27,277 bases of DNA, taken from NCBI GenBank assembly GCA_012800155.1, contig JAAZJX010000021.1, positions 1-27,277 on the forward strand, given 5' to 3'. A program made the translations under genes and the position numbers. The DNA is from Candidatus Magasanikiibacteriota bacterium. GTDB lineage: Bacteria > Patescibacteriota > Patescibacteriia > Magasanikbacterales > UBA922. Every line of letters starts with the position of its first letter. The first letter of the stretch is position 1. This document shows positions 7,410-15,568 of the stretch, one piece after another. The notes below the pieces were generated by a model. That model worked only from the letters and a program-made list of their open reading frames with translations, was not told the DNA's origin and did not search any database.

Positions 7410-8042
7410 TTATTGTTGTTTTTTTGTTTCGTCTATACTTTCTTTATAAGATTCTTTTATAGTGCTGCTGAAAATATCTACAATTTGTGGTATTGAAGGT
7501 GCGCGATGTTCTTCAAATGGTACACCAATAAATTTAGCTATTTGTGTGCCAATTTTTTTATTTTTGGTTAAGCGATTAAATATACTACCTTGGTCTGTTG
7601 ATCTGTTGCTGTAAATAAAATCTACTTCAAAGTCTGGTCCAGTATTATCATTCATTATAAAAAATAATGGATAAGTTACCGTTCTATTACCTTTATTAAA
7701 TTCTTTGAATTCTCGCATTATGATTTTTTTAATGTGATTTATTTGGTAGGTTTCATTTGTTGGTTTTATTAGTCTTTTTCTTTTAATGTTTAATTGTCCG
7801 GTGCTTTTGTTAATGATAATAGTAGTAAATTGTATAAAAGCTATTACGAATAAAACAATAATTATTATTAAAATAGCAAAAAGATTTTCAACTTGTAAAT
7901 AAAAGGGATCATTACTAATGGAATTATTACTTTTGATAGTAGAGAAACCAAATCCAGCGGCAAATAATGTTAGCATTATTATTTGTAAAATTGGAGTTTC
8001 TTTTATAACCATTTTATTAGAATTTTGTTGGGAAATTCGCAT
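7410..8042 (-). CDS. Unknown two-TM membrane protein in the htpX operon
   Basis: A protein of 210 residues that I cannot assign to a named family. Two hydrophobic helices (about 16-36 and 53-73) are separated by a short loop. A soluble, mostly beta-predicted region follows (about 75-190) containing ININKSTGQLNIKRKRLI and YPLFFIMNDN, resembling membrane-anchored PH-like or immunoglobulin-like domains. The start at 8042 lies 10 nt after the htpX stop, which argues for translation from the same mRNA and a role linked to membrane-protein turnover. That functional link rests on position only. Confidence 0.6.
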   Translation of the reverse strand: MRISQQNSNKMVIKETPILQIIMLTLFAAGFGFSTIKSNNSISNDPFYLQVENLFAILIIIIVLFVIAFIQFTTIIINKSTGQLNIKRKRLIKPTNETYQINHIKKIIMREFKEFNKGNRTVTYPLFFIMNDNTGPDFEVDFIYSNRSTDQGSIFNRLTKNKKIGTQIAKFIGVPFEEHRAPSIPQIVDIFSSTIKESYKESIDETKKQQ

Positions 8043-8052
8043 ATATTTCTAA

Positions 8053-8943
8053 TTACATTATTTCTCTTAATTTTTTTATTCTATCTTCAATTGGTGGATG
8101 AGTAGAAAAAAAAGTAAGAAAACTTTGATTTTTAAAAGGATTAGAAATAAATAAATGAGCAGTAGCAGCACTAGCAGTTTTTAAGGAAATTTTAGATTGA
8201 GAAATTTTTTCCAGAGCACTAGCTAATCCTTCAGGATAACGAGTTAAAAGAGCTCCAGATGCATCAGCTAAATATTCTCGTTTTCGGGAAATTGCTAATT
8301 GAATTAATTGAGCTACTAGAGGTGATAATACTAGAAGAGCTACACCAATTATCATGATAATTGTACCAATTTGTCCACCATTATTATTAGAATCTTTTTT
8401 ACCACTAAAACCAAAGGATCGGGCACGGAAAAACATATTAGATAAAATTGAAACAGATCCAACTAATACTATCACAATCATCATAACTCGGATATCATAA
8501 TTTTTTATATGACTCATTTCATGAGCAATAACACCTTCTAGTTCTTGATTTTCTAAATTATTAATTAATCCAGTAGTTAAAGCAATTGAGGCATGTTCTG
8601 GATCACGCCCAGTAGCAAAAGCATTCATAGCAGGGGAGTCAATTATATGAATTTTAGGCATAGGAATACCAGCAGTAATTGCAAGATTTTCTACCATTCG
8701 GTAAACATAAGGATTGTCTTCTTTTTTAATAGCTTTTGCGCCAGTAGAAGCAAGAGCAACTTTATCACCACTATAAAAACTAACTAAAGTCATGATAAAA
8801 GAAATTATCACTGCCAAAATAGTGATTTCATAACCATAACCCATATAAATACCTAAAAACCAACCTAATCCAATAATAAAAACTAAAAAAATAGTAATTA
8901 ATAAAGTCGTTTTGCGTTTGTTACTGTCTATTTGATTGTACAT
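8053..8943 (-). CDS. htpX: HtpX-type membrane zinc metalloprotease (M48)
   Basis: Integral membrane protease that degrades damaged or misfolded membrane proteins. It has 296 residues, the usual length. N-terminal helices span about 12-34 and 38-57. The zinc site is HEMSH at 141-145 with the third ligand E223 in SRKREYLADASG, and the conserved C-terminal THPPIEDRI follows at 281. NAFATG near 107 is also family-typical. Two further helices lie near 152-172 and 193-215. It is downstream of lemA, a pairing seen in many bacteria, with a 198-nt gap, and upstream of two small membrane-protein genes. No SD is visible before the ATG; the upstream DNA is a heptamer repeat. Confidence 0.95.
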   Translation of the reverse strand: MYNQIDSNKRKTTLLITIFLVFIIGLGWFLGIYMGYGYEITILAVIISFIMTLVSFYSGDKVALASTGAKAIKKEDNPYVYRMVENLAITAGIPMPKIHIIDSPAMNAFATGRDPEHASIALTTGLINNLENQELEGVIAHEMSHIKNYDIRVMMIVIVLVGSVSILSNMFFRARSFGFSGKKDSNNNGGQIGTIIMIIGVALLVLSPLVAQLIQLAISRKREYLADASGALLTRYPEGLASALEKISQSKISLKTASAATAHLFISNPFKNQSFLTFFSTHPPIEDRIKKLREIM

Positions 8944-8944
8944 A

Positions 8945-8972
8945 TTAGTAATTAGTAATCAGTAAATAGTAA
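8945..8972. repeat. Heptamer tandem repeat before htpX
   Basis: Four near-identical units, TTAGTAA, TTAGTAA, TCAGTAA and ATAGTAA, followed by a partial ATAG. They sit 2 nt before the htpX start codon on the minus strand, so copy-number change would alter the translation initiation region without shifting the frame. Confidence 0.6.
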
Positions 8973-9141
8973 ATAGAATTTTTATTAAACTATAAAGAAT
9001 TTTACAATCTTTAAAAGATTGTTTTTAGTTATTTAATAAACTAACTTAACAAATTCATGATTTTTTGTCATGTTTATAAAATTAATAAAAAGTTCTATTT
9101 TATTTTCTATTATTAAGCTGTTTACTGTTGTTTTTTATTTA

Positions 9142-9705
9142 TTAAAGATTTACAGTAATATTTTTTCTTTCATTTGCATCTTCTACTTCAAAGAAATTAT
9201 ATTTAGTAAATCTTAACATTCCAGCAAAGACATTATTGGGAAAAGTTTCAATTTTGGTATTGAAATCGCGTACCATGCCATTGTAAAAACGACGACTGGC
9301 TTGAATTTTATTTTCAGTATCAGATAACTCATCCATTAATTGAGCTACATTAGTGTTAGCTTTTAGATCTGGATAAGCTTCAACAGCAACTTGTAATTTT
9401 CCGAGCATTCCACTAAGTTGATTTTCTAATTTCCCAAGTTCAGTAATATTACCAGCTTCTCCTGCGGTTATCGCGCCAGCACGAGCTTTGGTAATTTTTT
9501 CCAAAAGTTCTTTTTCATGTGTCATATAACCTTTGACACTGTTGATTAAATTGGGAATTAAATCATGACGTCTTTTTAATTGAACATCAATATCACTCCA
9601 AGATTCTTTGGTGCGATTATTTAATTTTACCAACCCGTTGTATAGAGAAATGATCCATAGTATGAGTACTAGGACTATTCCCAAGACAATGTATAGTATT
9701 GCCAT
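9142..9705 (-). CDS. lemA: LemA family membrane-anchored protein
   Basis: A 187-residue protein with one N-terminal helix (2-23), then the long helical LemA domain: YNGLVKLNNRTKESWSDIDVQLKRRHDLIPNLI near 22-54, KGYMTHEKELLEKITKAR, and the C-terminal FNTKIETFPNNVFAGMLRFTKYNFFEVED. The role of LemA is not well defined; it is commonly found beside htpX and is thought to work at the envelope. It is divergent from rseP and shares a symmetric promoter region with it. Confidence 0.93.
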   Translation of the reverse strand: MAILYIVLGIVLVLILWIISLYNGLVKLNNRTKESWSDIDVQLKRRHDLIPNLINSVKGYMTHEKELLEKITKARAGAITAGEAGNITELGKLENQLSGMLGKLQVAVEAYPDLKANTNVAQLMDELSDTENKIQASRRFYNGMVRDFNTKIETFPNNVFAGMLRFTKYNFFEVEDANERKNITVNL

Positions 9706-9740
9706 ATTTTTTATCTTTATGATTTAAAAGTAAAATAGTC

Positions 9741-9769
9741 TTGATTTGGCTTTTTTACTCATTTATTAT
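9741..9769 (+). promoter_or_regulatory. rseP operon promoter (plus half of a bidirectional promoter)
   Basis: TTGATT (9741-9746), 17 bp, TATTAT (9764-9769). Predicted start near 9777, about 55 nt before the rseP ATG. The -10 overlaps that of the divergent lemA promoter within the palindrome TTATTATATAATAA. Confidence 0.7.
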
Positions 9770-9793
9770 ATAATAAGACAATTAAATAATCAA
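9765..9793 (-). promoter_or_regulatory. lemA promoter (minus half of a bidirectional promoter)
   Basis: On the minus strand TTGATT (9788-9793), 17 bp, TATAAT (9765-9770). Predicted start near 9757, about 52 nt before the lemA ATG. The arrangement mirrors the rseP promoter, with identical -35 hexamers, so the two must compete for polymerase. Confidence 0.75.
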
Positions 9794-9831
9794 GTATTAA
9801 TAAATATTTAAAGAAAAATGTAGAATAGTTT

Positions 9832-11001
9832 ATGACCATTATAATTTTTATAATAATTTTAGGTATTATTGTTTTAGCTCATGAATTTGGACATTTTATT
9901 ACTGCTCGTAAAAGTGGTATGAAAGTATATGAGTTTGGAATTGGTTTTCCACCTAGAGCAATTGGAGTTTACCGTGATCCAAAAACTAAAAAATTTGTAT
10001 GGGTTTTTGGCAAAGGAAAAACAAAATTAAAACAAGCTGTAGCTGGAGAAGAAATAGAAGAGCAAGAATTTCCTGCTACTTTATATTCTCTTAATTGGTT
10101 ACCGATTGGTGGTTTTTGTAAAATAAAAGGTGAAAATGGTGAGAAGGCAGTAGAACCAGATAGTTTTGGTTATCAAAAAGCTTGGAAAAAAGTAATTGTT
10201 TTATCTGCTGGCGTTATTATGAATGTTATTTTAGCAGGTATTGTTTTGGGAATTGGTTTTATTATTGGATTGCCAACAGATATGTCTCAGGGTGTGGATA
10301 AGAGAGCTATTGTAATAACTCCAGCTGAAGTAATGATTCAATCAGTAGAAAAAAATACTCCAGCTGAAACAGCAGGAATACAATATGGTGATGTGGTTAT
10401 TTCTATAAATGATGAATTTATTGTTAATACTGCGCAAATGCAAGAAATTATTAAAAATAATGGTGATAAAGAAATAAAGTTAGTAGTTAGACGCAATGGA
10501 GAAGAATTAAGTTTACAAATAACACCAAGTCTTATTAAAGAAGAAACAACTCCACGATTAGGAGTAATGTTAGCAGATGCTGGAGTAATTCGTTATCCTT
10601 GGTATATTGCTTTGGCAAAAGGATTTATAGCAGCAGGAATTGGTTTTGTAAATATTATGATTACTTTTTACATCTTGATTAAAGGTTTAATTGTAGGACA
10701 AGGACTTATGTTTGAATTGGCTGGACCAGTAGGAATTGCTACTATTGTTGGACAAGGAGCCAAACTTGGGATAAACTATTTATTGAATATTACTGCTATG
10801 ATTTCTTTGAGTTTAGCAGTTATAAATATTTTGCCTTTTCCAGCTTTGGATGGAGGAAGAATTTTATTTATTTTGATTGGAGGAATTATTCGTCGACCAG
10901 TACCTTTGAAATATGAACAAATTGCTCATACTTTGGGATTTTTGTTATTGATGGTTTTATTTATTTTTATAACTGCTAGAGATGTAATTAATTTGTTTTA
11001 A
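9832..11001 (+). CDS. rseP: RseP/RasP site-2 metalloprotease
   Basis: Intramembrane zinc protease of 389 residues that cuts transmembrane segments, typically anti-sigma factors or signal-peptide remnants. The first helix carries the catalytic HEFGH at 17-21. A periplasmic PDZ domain lies at about 170-235 (NTPAETAGIQYGDVVISIND). The third zinc ligand is in FPALDGGRI near 337-345. The hydrophobic stretches at 120-145, 262-290 and 366-386 fit the family topology. It leads an operon with an unknown gene 6 nt downstream, then pheS and pheT. No SD is visible. The anti-sigma substrate, if any, is not in this window. Confidence 0.95.
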   Translation: MTIIIFIIILGIIVLAHEFGHFITARKSGMKVYEFGIGFPPRAIGVYRDPKTKKFVWVFGKGKTKLKQAVAGEEIEEQEFPATLYSLNWLPIGGFCKIKGENGEKAVEPDSFGYQKAWKKVIVLSAGVIMNVILAGIVLGIGFIIGLPTDMSQGVDKRAIVITPAEVMIQSVEKNTPAETAGIQYGDVVISINDEFIVNTAQMQEIIKNNGDKEIKLVVRRNGEELSLQITPSLIKEETTPRLGVMLADAGVIRYPWYIALAKGFIAAGIGFVNIMITFYILIKGLIVGQGLMFELAGPVGIATIVGQGAKLGINYLLNITAMISLSLAVINILPFPALDGGRILFILIGGIIRRPVPLKYEQIAHTLGFLLLMVLFIFITARDVINLF

Positions 11002-11007
11002 TAATTT

Positions 11008-11421
11008 ATGTTAGAAAAGGGTTATAATAATATTATAAAATTTGTACCTAAGAGAAATCTTTCTGAGAAGTTTGAAAAAAATGAAGGGGTAGTAATTAAT
11101 TTTTTTGAAGGTAAAAAAAGAAGGGAAACTTACAAAGAAATTGAAAGATTATATTTAAAAGAAAAAGGGGAAACTATTGAAGAAGTAATCGCTGAATTTG
11201 ATGAAAAAGGTTTAGATTTAAAAATAATTTTAAATAAAATGACGGATTTTGTTTTAAGTGAATTTGAAACAGAAGCAGAAAGGGATTTAAAATTATATCA
11301 ATTTACGGTTGCTTTAAAATATGATGAATTTATAAAAAAGAATGTTTCAATGATAGATTTTAGTCTTTTTATGGACAAAATTGTCGCTACAATAAAAAAG
11401 TTTTTAGAAATTAAAAAATAA
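11008..11421 (+). CDS. Unknown 137-residue helical protein between rseP and pheS
   Basis: I do not recognise a family. The protein is charged, lysine and glutamate rich, has no signal peptide or membrane helix and reads as mostly alpha-helical. A hydrophobic/acidic block around residues 72-105 (IILNKMTDFVLSEFETEAER) and a basic end (ATIKKFLEIKK) stand out. It begins 6 nt after rseP and ends 30 nt before pheS, so it is almost certainly co-transcribed and translated in series. A cytoplasmic role is inferred from the lack of export signals. Confidence 0.65.
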   Translation: MLEKGYNNIIKFVPKRNLSEKFEKNEGVVINFFEGKKRRETYKEIERLYLKEKGETIEEVIAEFDEKGLDLKIILNKMTDFVLSEFETEAERDLKLYQFTVALKYDEFIKKNVSMIDFSLFMDKIVATIKKFLEIKK

Positions 11422-11451
11422 ATAAGGTATTGTTAGTTATTTTTAATTAAT

Positions 11452-12498
11452 ATGGATGAACAATTACAAAAAATTAAACAAGATTTTCTTCAGGATTTAA
11501 AAACGGTTAAGGATAATTTACAATTGGAAGAATTAGAACAAAAATTTTTTTCGCGTCGTTCTGGAGAAATGACAGAAATTATGAAAAAATTAAAAGATTT
11601 ATCAGTTGACGCTCGTAAAAAATTTGGTAAATTAGCTAATGAAGTAAAAAAAGAATTGGAAGATATTTTAATAGAAAAACAGATTGAATTAAATAATCAA
11701 TTAGTAAATAAGATTGCGGATACTGAATGGATTGATATAACTCAACCAAAATTACCAGTAAAAGATCGAGGACATCTTCATCCTAACACTATTATTCAAA
11801 ATGATTTAGAAGATTTTTTTACTTCAATGGGTTTTTTAGTTTTAGATGGTCCAGAATTGGAAAGTGATTATTATAATTTTACTGCGGTAAATATTCCTCC
11901 TACTCATCCAGCTCGAGATATGCAAGATACTTTTTATATCAAAGATCATGGTCCAGATTCTGATTCACCGTGGGTAATGCGAACCCAAACTTCACCAATG
12001 CAAGTACGAGCTATGCAAAAACATGGTGTTCCAATTCGAGCAATTATTCCTGGCAGATGTTTTCGAAATGAAGCAACTGATGTGCGTCATGAACATACTT
12101 TTTATCAATTAGAAGGAATTGTGATAGATAAAAATATAAATTTTTCTCATATGAAAGGCGTGTTAGAAGCAGTAGCTAAGCATCTTTATGGTAATGAAAC
12201 TGTGGTTAGATTGCGTCCAAAATTTTATCCTTTTGTAGAGCCTGGTGTAAATGGGGAAGTAACTTGTTTTTTGTGCAAAGGTGCTGGCTGTCGGGTTTGT
12301 AAAAATACTGGTTGGTTAGAAATTTTTGGCGCAGGAATGGTTCATCCTAATGTTTTGCGTGAAGGTGGAGTAGATCCAGAAAAATATCAAGGTTTTGCTT
12401 TTGGTTTTGGTTTAACAAGATTAGTTATGCTTAAATATGGTATTGATGATATTCGTAATTTACAAAATGGAGATATCAGATTTTTAAAACAATTTTAA
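11452..12498 (+). CDS. pheS: Phenylalanine--tRNA ligase alpha subunit
   Basis: Catalytic subunit of the (alpha-beta)2 enzyme that charges tRNA-Phe. It has 348 residues, normal for bacteria. An N-terminal coiled coil (about 1-85) for tRNA contact precedes the class II core. Motif 2 is CFRNEATDVRHEHTFYQLEG near 200-219, and motif 3 is FGFGLTRLVMLKYG near 317-330. Residues 272-283 carry CxxCx4CxxC (C272, C275, C280, C283) just before WLEIFGAGMVHPNV, a probable zinc knuckle that many but not all bacterial PheS proteins retain. The beta subunit follows after 4 nt. No SD is visible. Confidence 0.97.
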   Translation: MDEQLQKIKQDFLQDLKTVKDNLQLEELEQKFFSRRSGEMTEIMKKLKDLSVDARKKFGKLANEVKKELEDILIEKQIELNNQLVNKIADTEWIDITQPKLPVKDRGHLHPNTIIQNDLEDFFTSMGFLVLDGPELESDYYNFTAVNIPPTHPARDMQDTFYIKDHGPDSDSPWVMRTQTSPMQVRAMQKHGVPIRAIIPGRCFRNEATDVRHEHTFYQLEGIVIDKNINFSHMKGVLEAVAKHLYGNETVVRLRPKFYPFVEPGVNGEVTCFLCKGAGCRVCKNTGWLEIFGAGMVHPNVLREGGVDPEKYQGFAFGFGLTRLVMLKYGIDDIRNLQNGDIRFLKQF

Positions 12499-12502
12499 AT
12501 TT

Positions 12503-14956
12503 ATGAAAGTTTCTTATCAATGGTTAAAAGATTATGTAGATTTATCCGACTCTGTTACACCAGAAGAGTTGGCTTTTAAATTAATTACTAGTACAGTTGA
12601 AGTTGAATCAATTGAAAAACAAGGGGAAAATTTAGAAAATATTGTTATTGGTGAAGTTAGAAAGATAGAAAAACATCCTGATGCAGACAGATTGAGTGTT
12701 TGTCAAGTTTTTGATGGAGTAGAAAATTTTACTGTAGTTTGTGGTGGTTCAAATGTGACAGAAGGTATGAAAGTAGCTTTGGGAAAAATTGGCGCTAAAG
12801 TGCGTTGGCATGGAGAAGGAGAGTTGGTTGAATTAACTAAAGTAAAAATTCGTGGAGTAGAATCTTGGGGAATGATTTGTGCCGCTTCAGAAATTGGTTT
12901 AGCAGATATTTTTCCTACTAAAGATGAAAGAGAAATTTTAGATTTAAGTCATTTGTCAGCTAAGCCTGGTACAACCGTAGCTAAAGCTTTGACTAATGAT
13001 GATGTTATTTTTGATATAGATAATAAATCTTTGACCCATCGTCCAGATTTATGTGGTCATTATGGTTTAGCCAGAGAGTTGTCAGCTTTGTATAATTATA
13101 AATTAAAATCTTATAAAACTAAAAAAATTAAACCAGGTCAAGATTATAAATTAAAAGTGAAAGTAGAAAATCAAGAATTATGTCCTCGTTATATGGCAGT
13201 GATGATTGAAAATATCAAAGTAGAACCTTCACCAGTTTGGTTACAAAAGAAATTATTGTCAGTTGGGTTGCGACCAATCAATAATATTGTAGATATTACT
13301 AATTATCTTATGATGGATTTGGGTCAGCCAATGCATGCTTTTGATGCCACCAAAATTAAAAATGAAAAAGCCAAAGCTGATCTAATTATCAGATCGGCTA
13401 AAGAAGGAGAAGAATTTACAACTTTGGATGAAAAAACATATAAATTAGATAAAGAAATGCTTTTAATTTCTACTGAAACTGAAGCTTTGGCTTTGGCTGG
13501 AGTAATTGGCGGTTTGAATAGTGGAATTTCTAATAAAACAACCACAATTGTTTTTGAATCAGCTAATTTTTCATCAACTAATGTTAGACAAACAGCTACT
13601 AAATTAGGAATTAGGACTGATTCTTCATCACGATTTGAAAAAAGTTTAGATCCGCATTTAGCTGAATTAGCTTTACAACGAGCAGTGGAATTAACTTTGG
13701 AATTATGTCCAAAAGCTAAAGTGATAAGTAATATAGTTGATGAAGCTAATTTTAAATTGAATCAAGAGCCAATTGAATTATCTTATGAATTTTTGACTAA
13801 AAAAATTGGTATGGAAATTGATAAAAAGAGAGTGAATAATATTTTAACAGCTTTGGGTTTTGAGTTAAAAGATAAAAAAGATGGTTTATTAGTTTCAGTT
13901 CCTAGTTGGCGAGCTACAAAAGATATTTCTATTCCAGAAGATTTAGTAGAAGAAGTAGCTAGAATTTATGGTTATGATAATATTGAAGCTGCTTTACCAG
14001 CTTTTACTATTGATCCTCCAGAAAAAAATAATTTACGAATCTTAGAAAGAAAAATTAAAGAAATTTTAAGTTTAGAAGCAGGTTATATTGAAGTTTATAA
14101 TTATTCTTTTGTATCTCCACAACTTTTGGATAAGATTGGTTTAAATAAAAAAGATTTTATAGAATTAGACAACCCAATTGCCAAAGATCGCCCATATTTG
14201 CGTTATAATATTTGGGCTGGTTTATTAGAAAATGTAGAAGAAAATTTGCACCGAGAAGAAGAGGTGAAGTTTTTTGAAATTGGTAAAGTATTTGATAAAA
14301 ATAATCCTGGACAACGAGTATCAGAAAATAGTGGAGATTTATTACCAAGACAAGATATAAAATTGGGTTTAGTTTTTTCTGGAAAAGGATCCAAGATTCC
14401 ATTTTATGAATTATCTGAAGTATTAAATATTTTATTTGATCGTTTAGGATTGGATTATAAATTAAGATCATCTTTTGATTTAAATAATAAAATTGTTCAT
14501 CCAGGTAGGAGAGCAGAAATTGAAGTAAAAGAAAAAATAATTGGAATTATTGCTGAACTTCATCCAGTGATTCAAGATAAATTAGGTATAGAAAATAGAG
14601 TAGCTTTGTTAGAAATAAATTTAAATGAATTATTATTAGTTTATACTGAAAAAAATAATTATCATCCTTTGTCAATTTATCCAGAAGTAGAACGGGATAT
14701 AGCTTTTGTAGTAGATAAAAAAATTATTCACGATGAAATTATTAACAAGTTGATGACTGTTGATAAATTAATTAAAAAAGTGGAATTATTTGATGTTTAT
14801 CAAGGTGAAAAATTAGGAGCAGATAAAAAGAGTTTGGCTTATCATATTATTTATCAAGCAACTGATCAAACTTTGACTGCTGAAAATGTAGAAAAAATTC
14901 ATGAAAAAGTTATAAAAGTTTTAGAAGAAGATTTTAAAGCAGAAATTAGAAAATAA
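12503..14956 (+). CDS. pheT: Phenylalanine--tRNA ligase beta subunit
   Basis: The 817-residue partner of PheS, a typical length. Domains in order: short N-terminal MKVSYQWLKDYVD; EMAP-II-like tRNA-binding domain (about 45-155, KHPDADRLSVCQV then VVCGGSNV); B3/4 editing domain (about 215-390, with RPINNIVDITNYLMMDLGQP and AVIGG-type turns); B5 domain (about 405-475); class II-like core (about 485-700); and C-terminal FDX-ACB domain (about 722-815, YPEVERDIAFVVD). It closes the rseP operon, and a new promoter starts immediately after it. Confidence 0.97.
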   Translation: MKVSYQWLKDYVDLSDSVTPEELAFKLITSTVEVESIEKQGENLENIVIGEVRKIEKHPDADRLSVCQVFDGVENFTVVCGGSNVTEGMKVALGKIGAKVRWHGEGELVELTKVKIRGVESWGMICAASEIGLADIFPTKDEREILDLSHLSAKPGTTVAKALTNDDVIFDIDNKSLTHRPDLCGHYGLARELSALYNYKLKSYKTKKIKPGQDYKLKVKVENQELCPRYMAVMIENIKVEPSPVWLQKKLLSVGLRPINNIVDITNYLMMDLGQPMHAFDATKIKNEKAKADLIIRSAKEGEEFTTLDEKTYKLDKEMLLISTETEALALAGVIGGLNSGISNKTTTIVFESANFSSTNVRQTATKLGIRTDSSSRFEKSLDPHLAELALQRAVELTLELCPKAKVISNIVDEANFKLNQEPIELSYEFLTKKIGMEIDKKRVNNILTALGFELKDKKDGLLVSVPSWRATKDISIPEDLVEEVARIYGYDNIEAALPAFTIDPPEKNNLRILERKIKEILSLEAGYIEVYNYSFVSPQLLDKIGLNKKDFIELDNPIAKDRPYLRYNIWAGLLENVEENLHREEEVKFFEIGKVFDKNNPGQRVSENSGDLLPRQDIKLGLVFSGKGSKIPFYELSEVLNILFDRLGLDYKLRSSFDLNNKIVHPGRRAEIEVKEKIIGIIAELHPVIQDKLGIENRVALLEINLNELLLVYTEKNNYHPLSIYPEVERDIAFVVDKKIIHDEIINKLMTVDKLIKKVELFDVYQGEKLGADKKSLAYHIIYQATDQTLTAENVEKIHEKVIKVLEEDFKAEIRK

Positions 14957-14957
14957 T

Positions 14958-14986
14958 TTGTAGTATTTTTATAATTGTGTTATAAT
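14958..14986 (+). promoter_or_regulatory. Promoter of the 114-residue membrane protein gene
   Basis: TTGTAG (14958-14963), 17 bp, TATAAT (14981-14986), beginning just after the pheT stop. Predicted start near 14993, giving a leader of about 60 nt that contains a stable hairpin. Confidence 0.7.
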
Positions 14987-15009
14987 TTAATTCTCTATTA
15001 ATTTTTAAT

Positions 15010-15041
15010 CATTTGTGAATAAATGCTTGAATTCACAAATG
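15010..15041 (+). promoter_or_regulatory. Leader hairpin next to the Shine-Dalgarno sequence
   Basis: CATTTGTGAAT (15010-15020) pairs perfectly with ATTCACAAATG (15031-15041) around a 10-nt loop. The SD AGGAGG (15045-15050) starts 3 nt after the stem. The stem could insulate or tune ribosome access. Confidence 0.65.
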
Positions 15042-15054
15042 TTTAGGAGGTTAT

Positions 15055-15399
15055 ATGTTTGATAGTACAAAAGATCTTCTTTATATTGTACTTTCTTTAT
15101 CTATACTGTGGTTTACAGTATTTCTTTGTTGGGTACTTTATCAAGCGGCACGAGCTTTAAAAAATTTTAATGAAATTATTGAAAATGTAACTGATAAATT
15201 AGAAATGATTAGTGACGCTGTAGAGTTTATTCGGAATAAAGTAGATAATATTACTGGGAAAATGGGAATTGTTAGTACTATGGCGACTGGTTTAATAGAA
15301 AAGTTTTTGGTTGGAAAATTATCAGATAAATTAGAAGAGCGAATGGATAAGAAAAAAACGAAAAAGAAAATTACTAAGAGTAAAAGTAAAAATAAATAA
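15055..15399 (+). CDS. Small single-pass membrane protein with coiled coil and Lys-rich tail
   Basis: A 114-residue protein with one transmembrane helix (about 9-31), a heptad-like helical region (35-70, LKNFNEIIENVTDKLEMISDAVEFI) and a strongly basic end (KKKTKKKITKSKSKNK). The layout recalls DUF948-type proteins, but I am not certain of the family. It is the only plus-strand gene in the window besides the lipoprotein with a full AGGAGG SD, placed 4 nt before the ATG. It has its own promoter and ends in an intrinsic terminator, so it is monocistronic. A structural or anchoring role at the membrane, with the basic tail touching nucleic acid or lipid, is speculation. Confidence 0.75.
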   Translation: MFDSTKDLLYIVLSLSILWFTVFLCWVLYQAARALKNFNEIIENVTDKLEMISDAVEFIRNKVDNITGKMGIVSTMATGLIEKFLVGKLSDKLEERMDKKKTKKKITKSKSKNK

Positions 15400-15415
15400 G
15401 ATAAAATTTATAATT

Positions 15416-15437
15416 AAAACCGCTGAGAAGCGGTTTT
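15416..15437 (+). terminator. Intrinsic terminator after the small membrane protein gene
   Basis: AAAACCGCT (15416-15424), GAGA tetraloop, AGCGGTTTT (15429-15437). The T-run is short, and the A-run makes it potentially bidirectional. Confidence 0.8.
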
Positions 15438-15490
15438 AATAATTATATAAAAATTTTTTTATTATAAATATTTTTTATTAAAAACAGTGA

Positions 15491-15555
15491 ACCCCCGGTC
15501 GGTATGGTCCACTGCGCAACATTGCATTGCAAGAGCAGAATTTTCGAACGGGGGT
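15491..15555 (-). terminator. GC-rich bipartite hairpin at the 3' end of the zinc-ribbon gene
   Basis: Outer arms 15491-15501 and 15545-15555 pair at 10 of 11 positions, including five consecutive G-C pairs. An inner stem is formed by CTGC/GCAG and GCAA/TTGC (15512-15538). It lies 13 nt after the stop codon on the minus strand, and TTTTT follows after 6 nt (15480-15484). It most likely ends the minus-strand transcript, but the offset T-run and inner stem are unusual. Confidence 0.6.
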
Positions 15556-15568
15556 GAGTTATGAGGTG

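Noticed and set aside
9004..9022. Terminator between lemA and htpX (ACAATCTTT/AAAGATTGT palindrome)
   Set aside because: Its T-run is on the plus strand, where no gene ends. On the minus strand there is no T-run. It may be chance or a fossil.
15491..15568. tmRNA, SRP RNA or tRNA-like gene, because of GGGGGTGAGTT and CCCCCGTTCGA strings
   Set aside because: No paired T arm, no tag frame and no SRP tetraloop motif are present. A terminator hairpin for the minus-strand gene is simpler.
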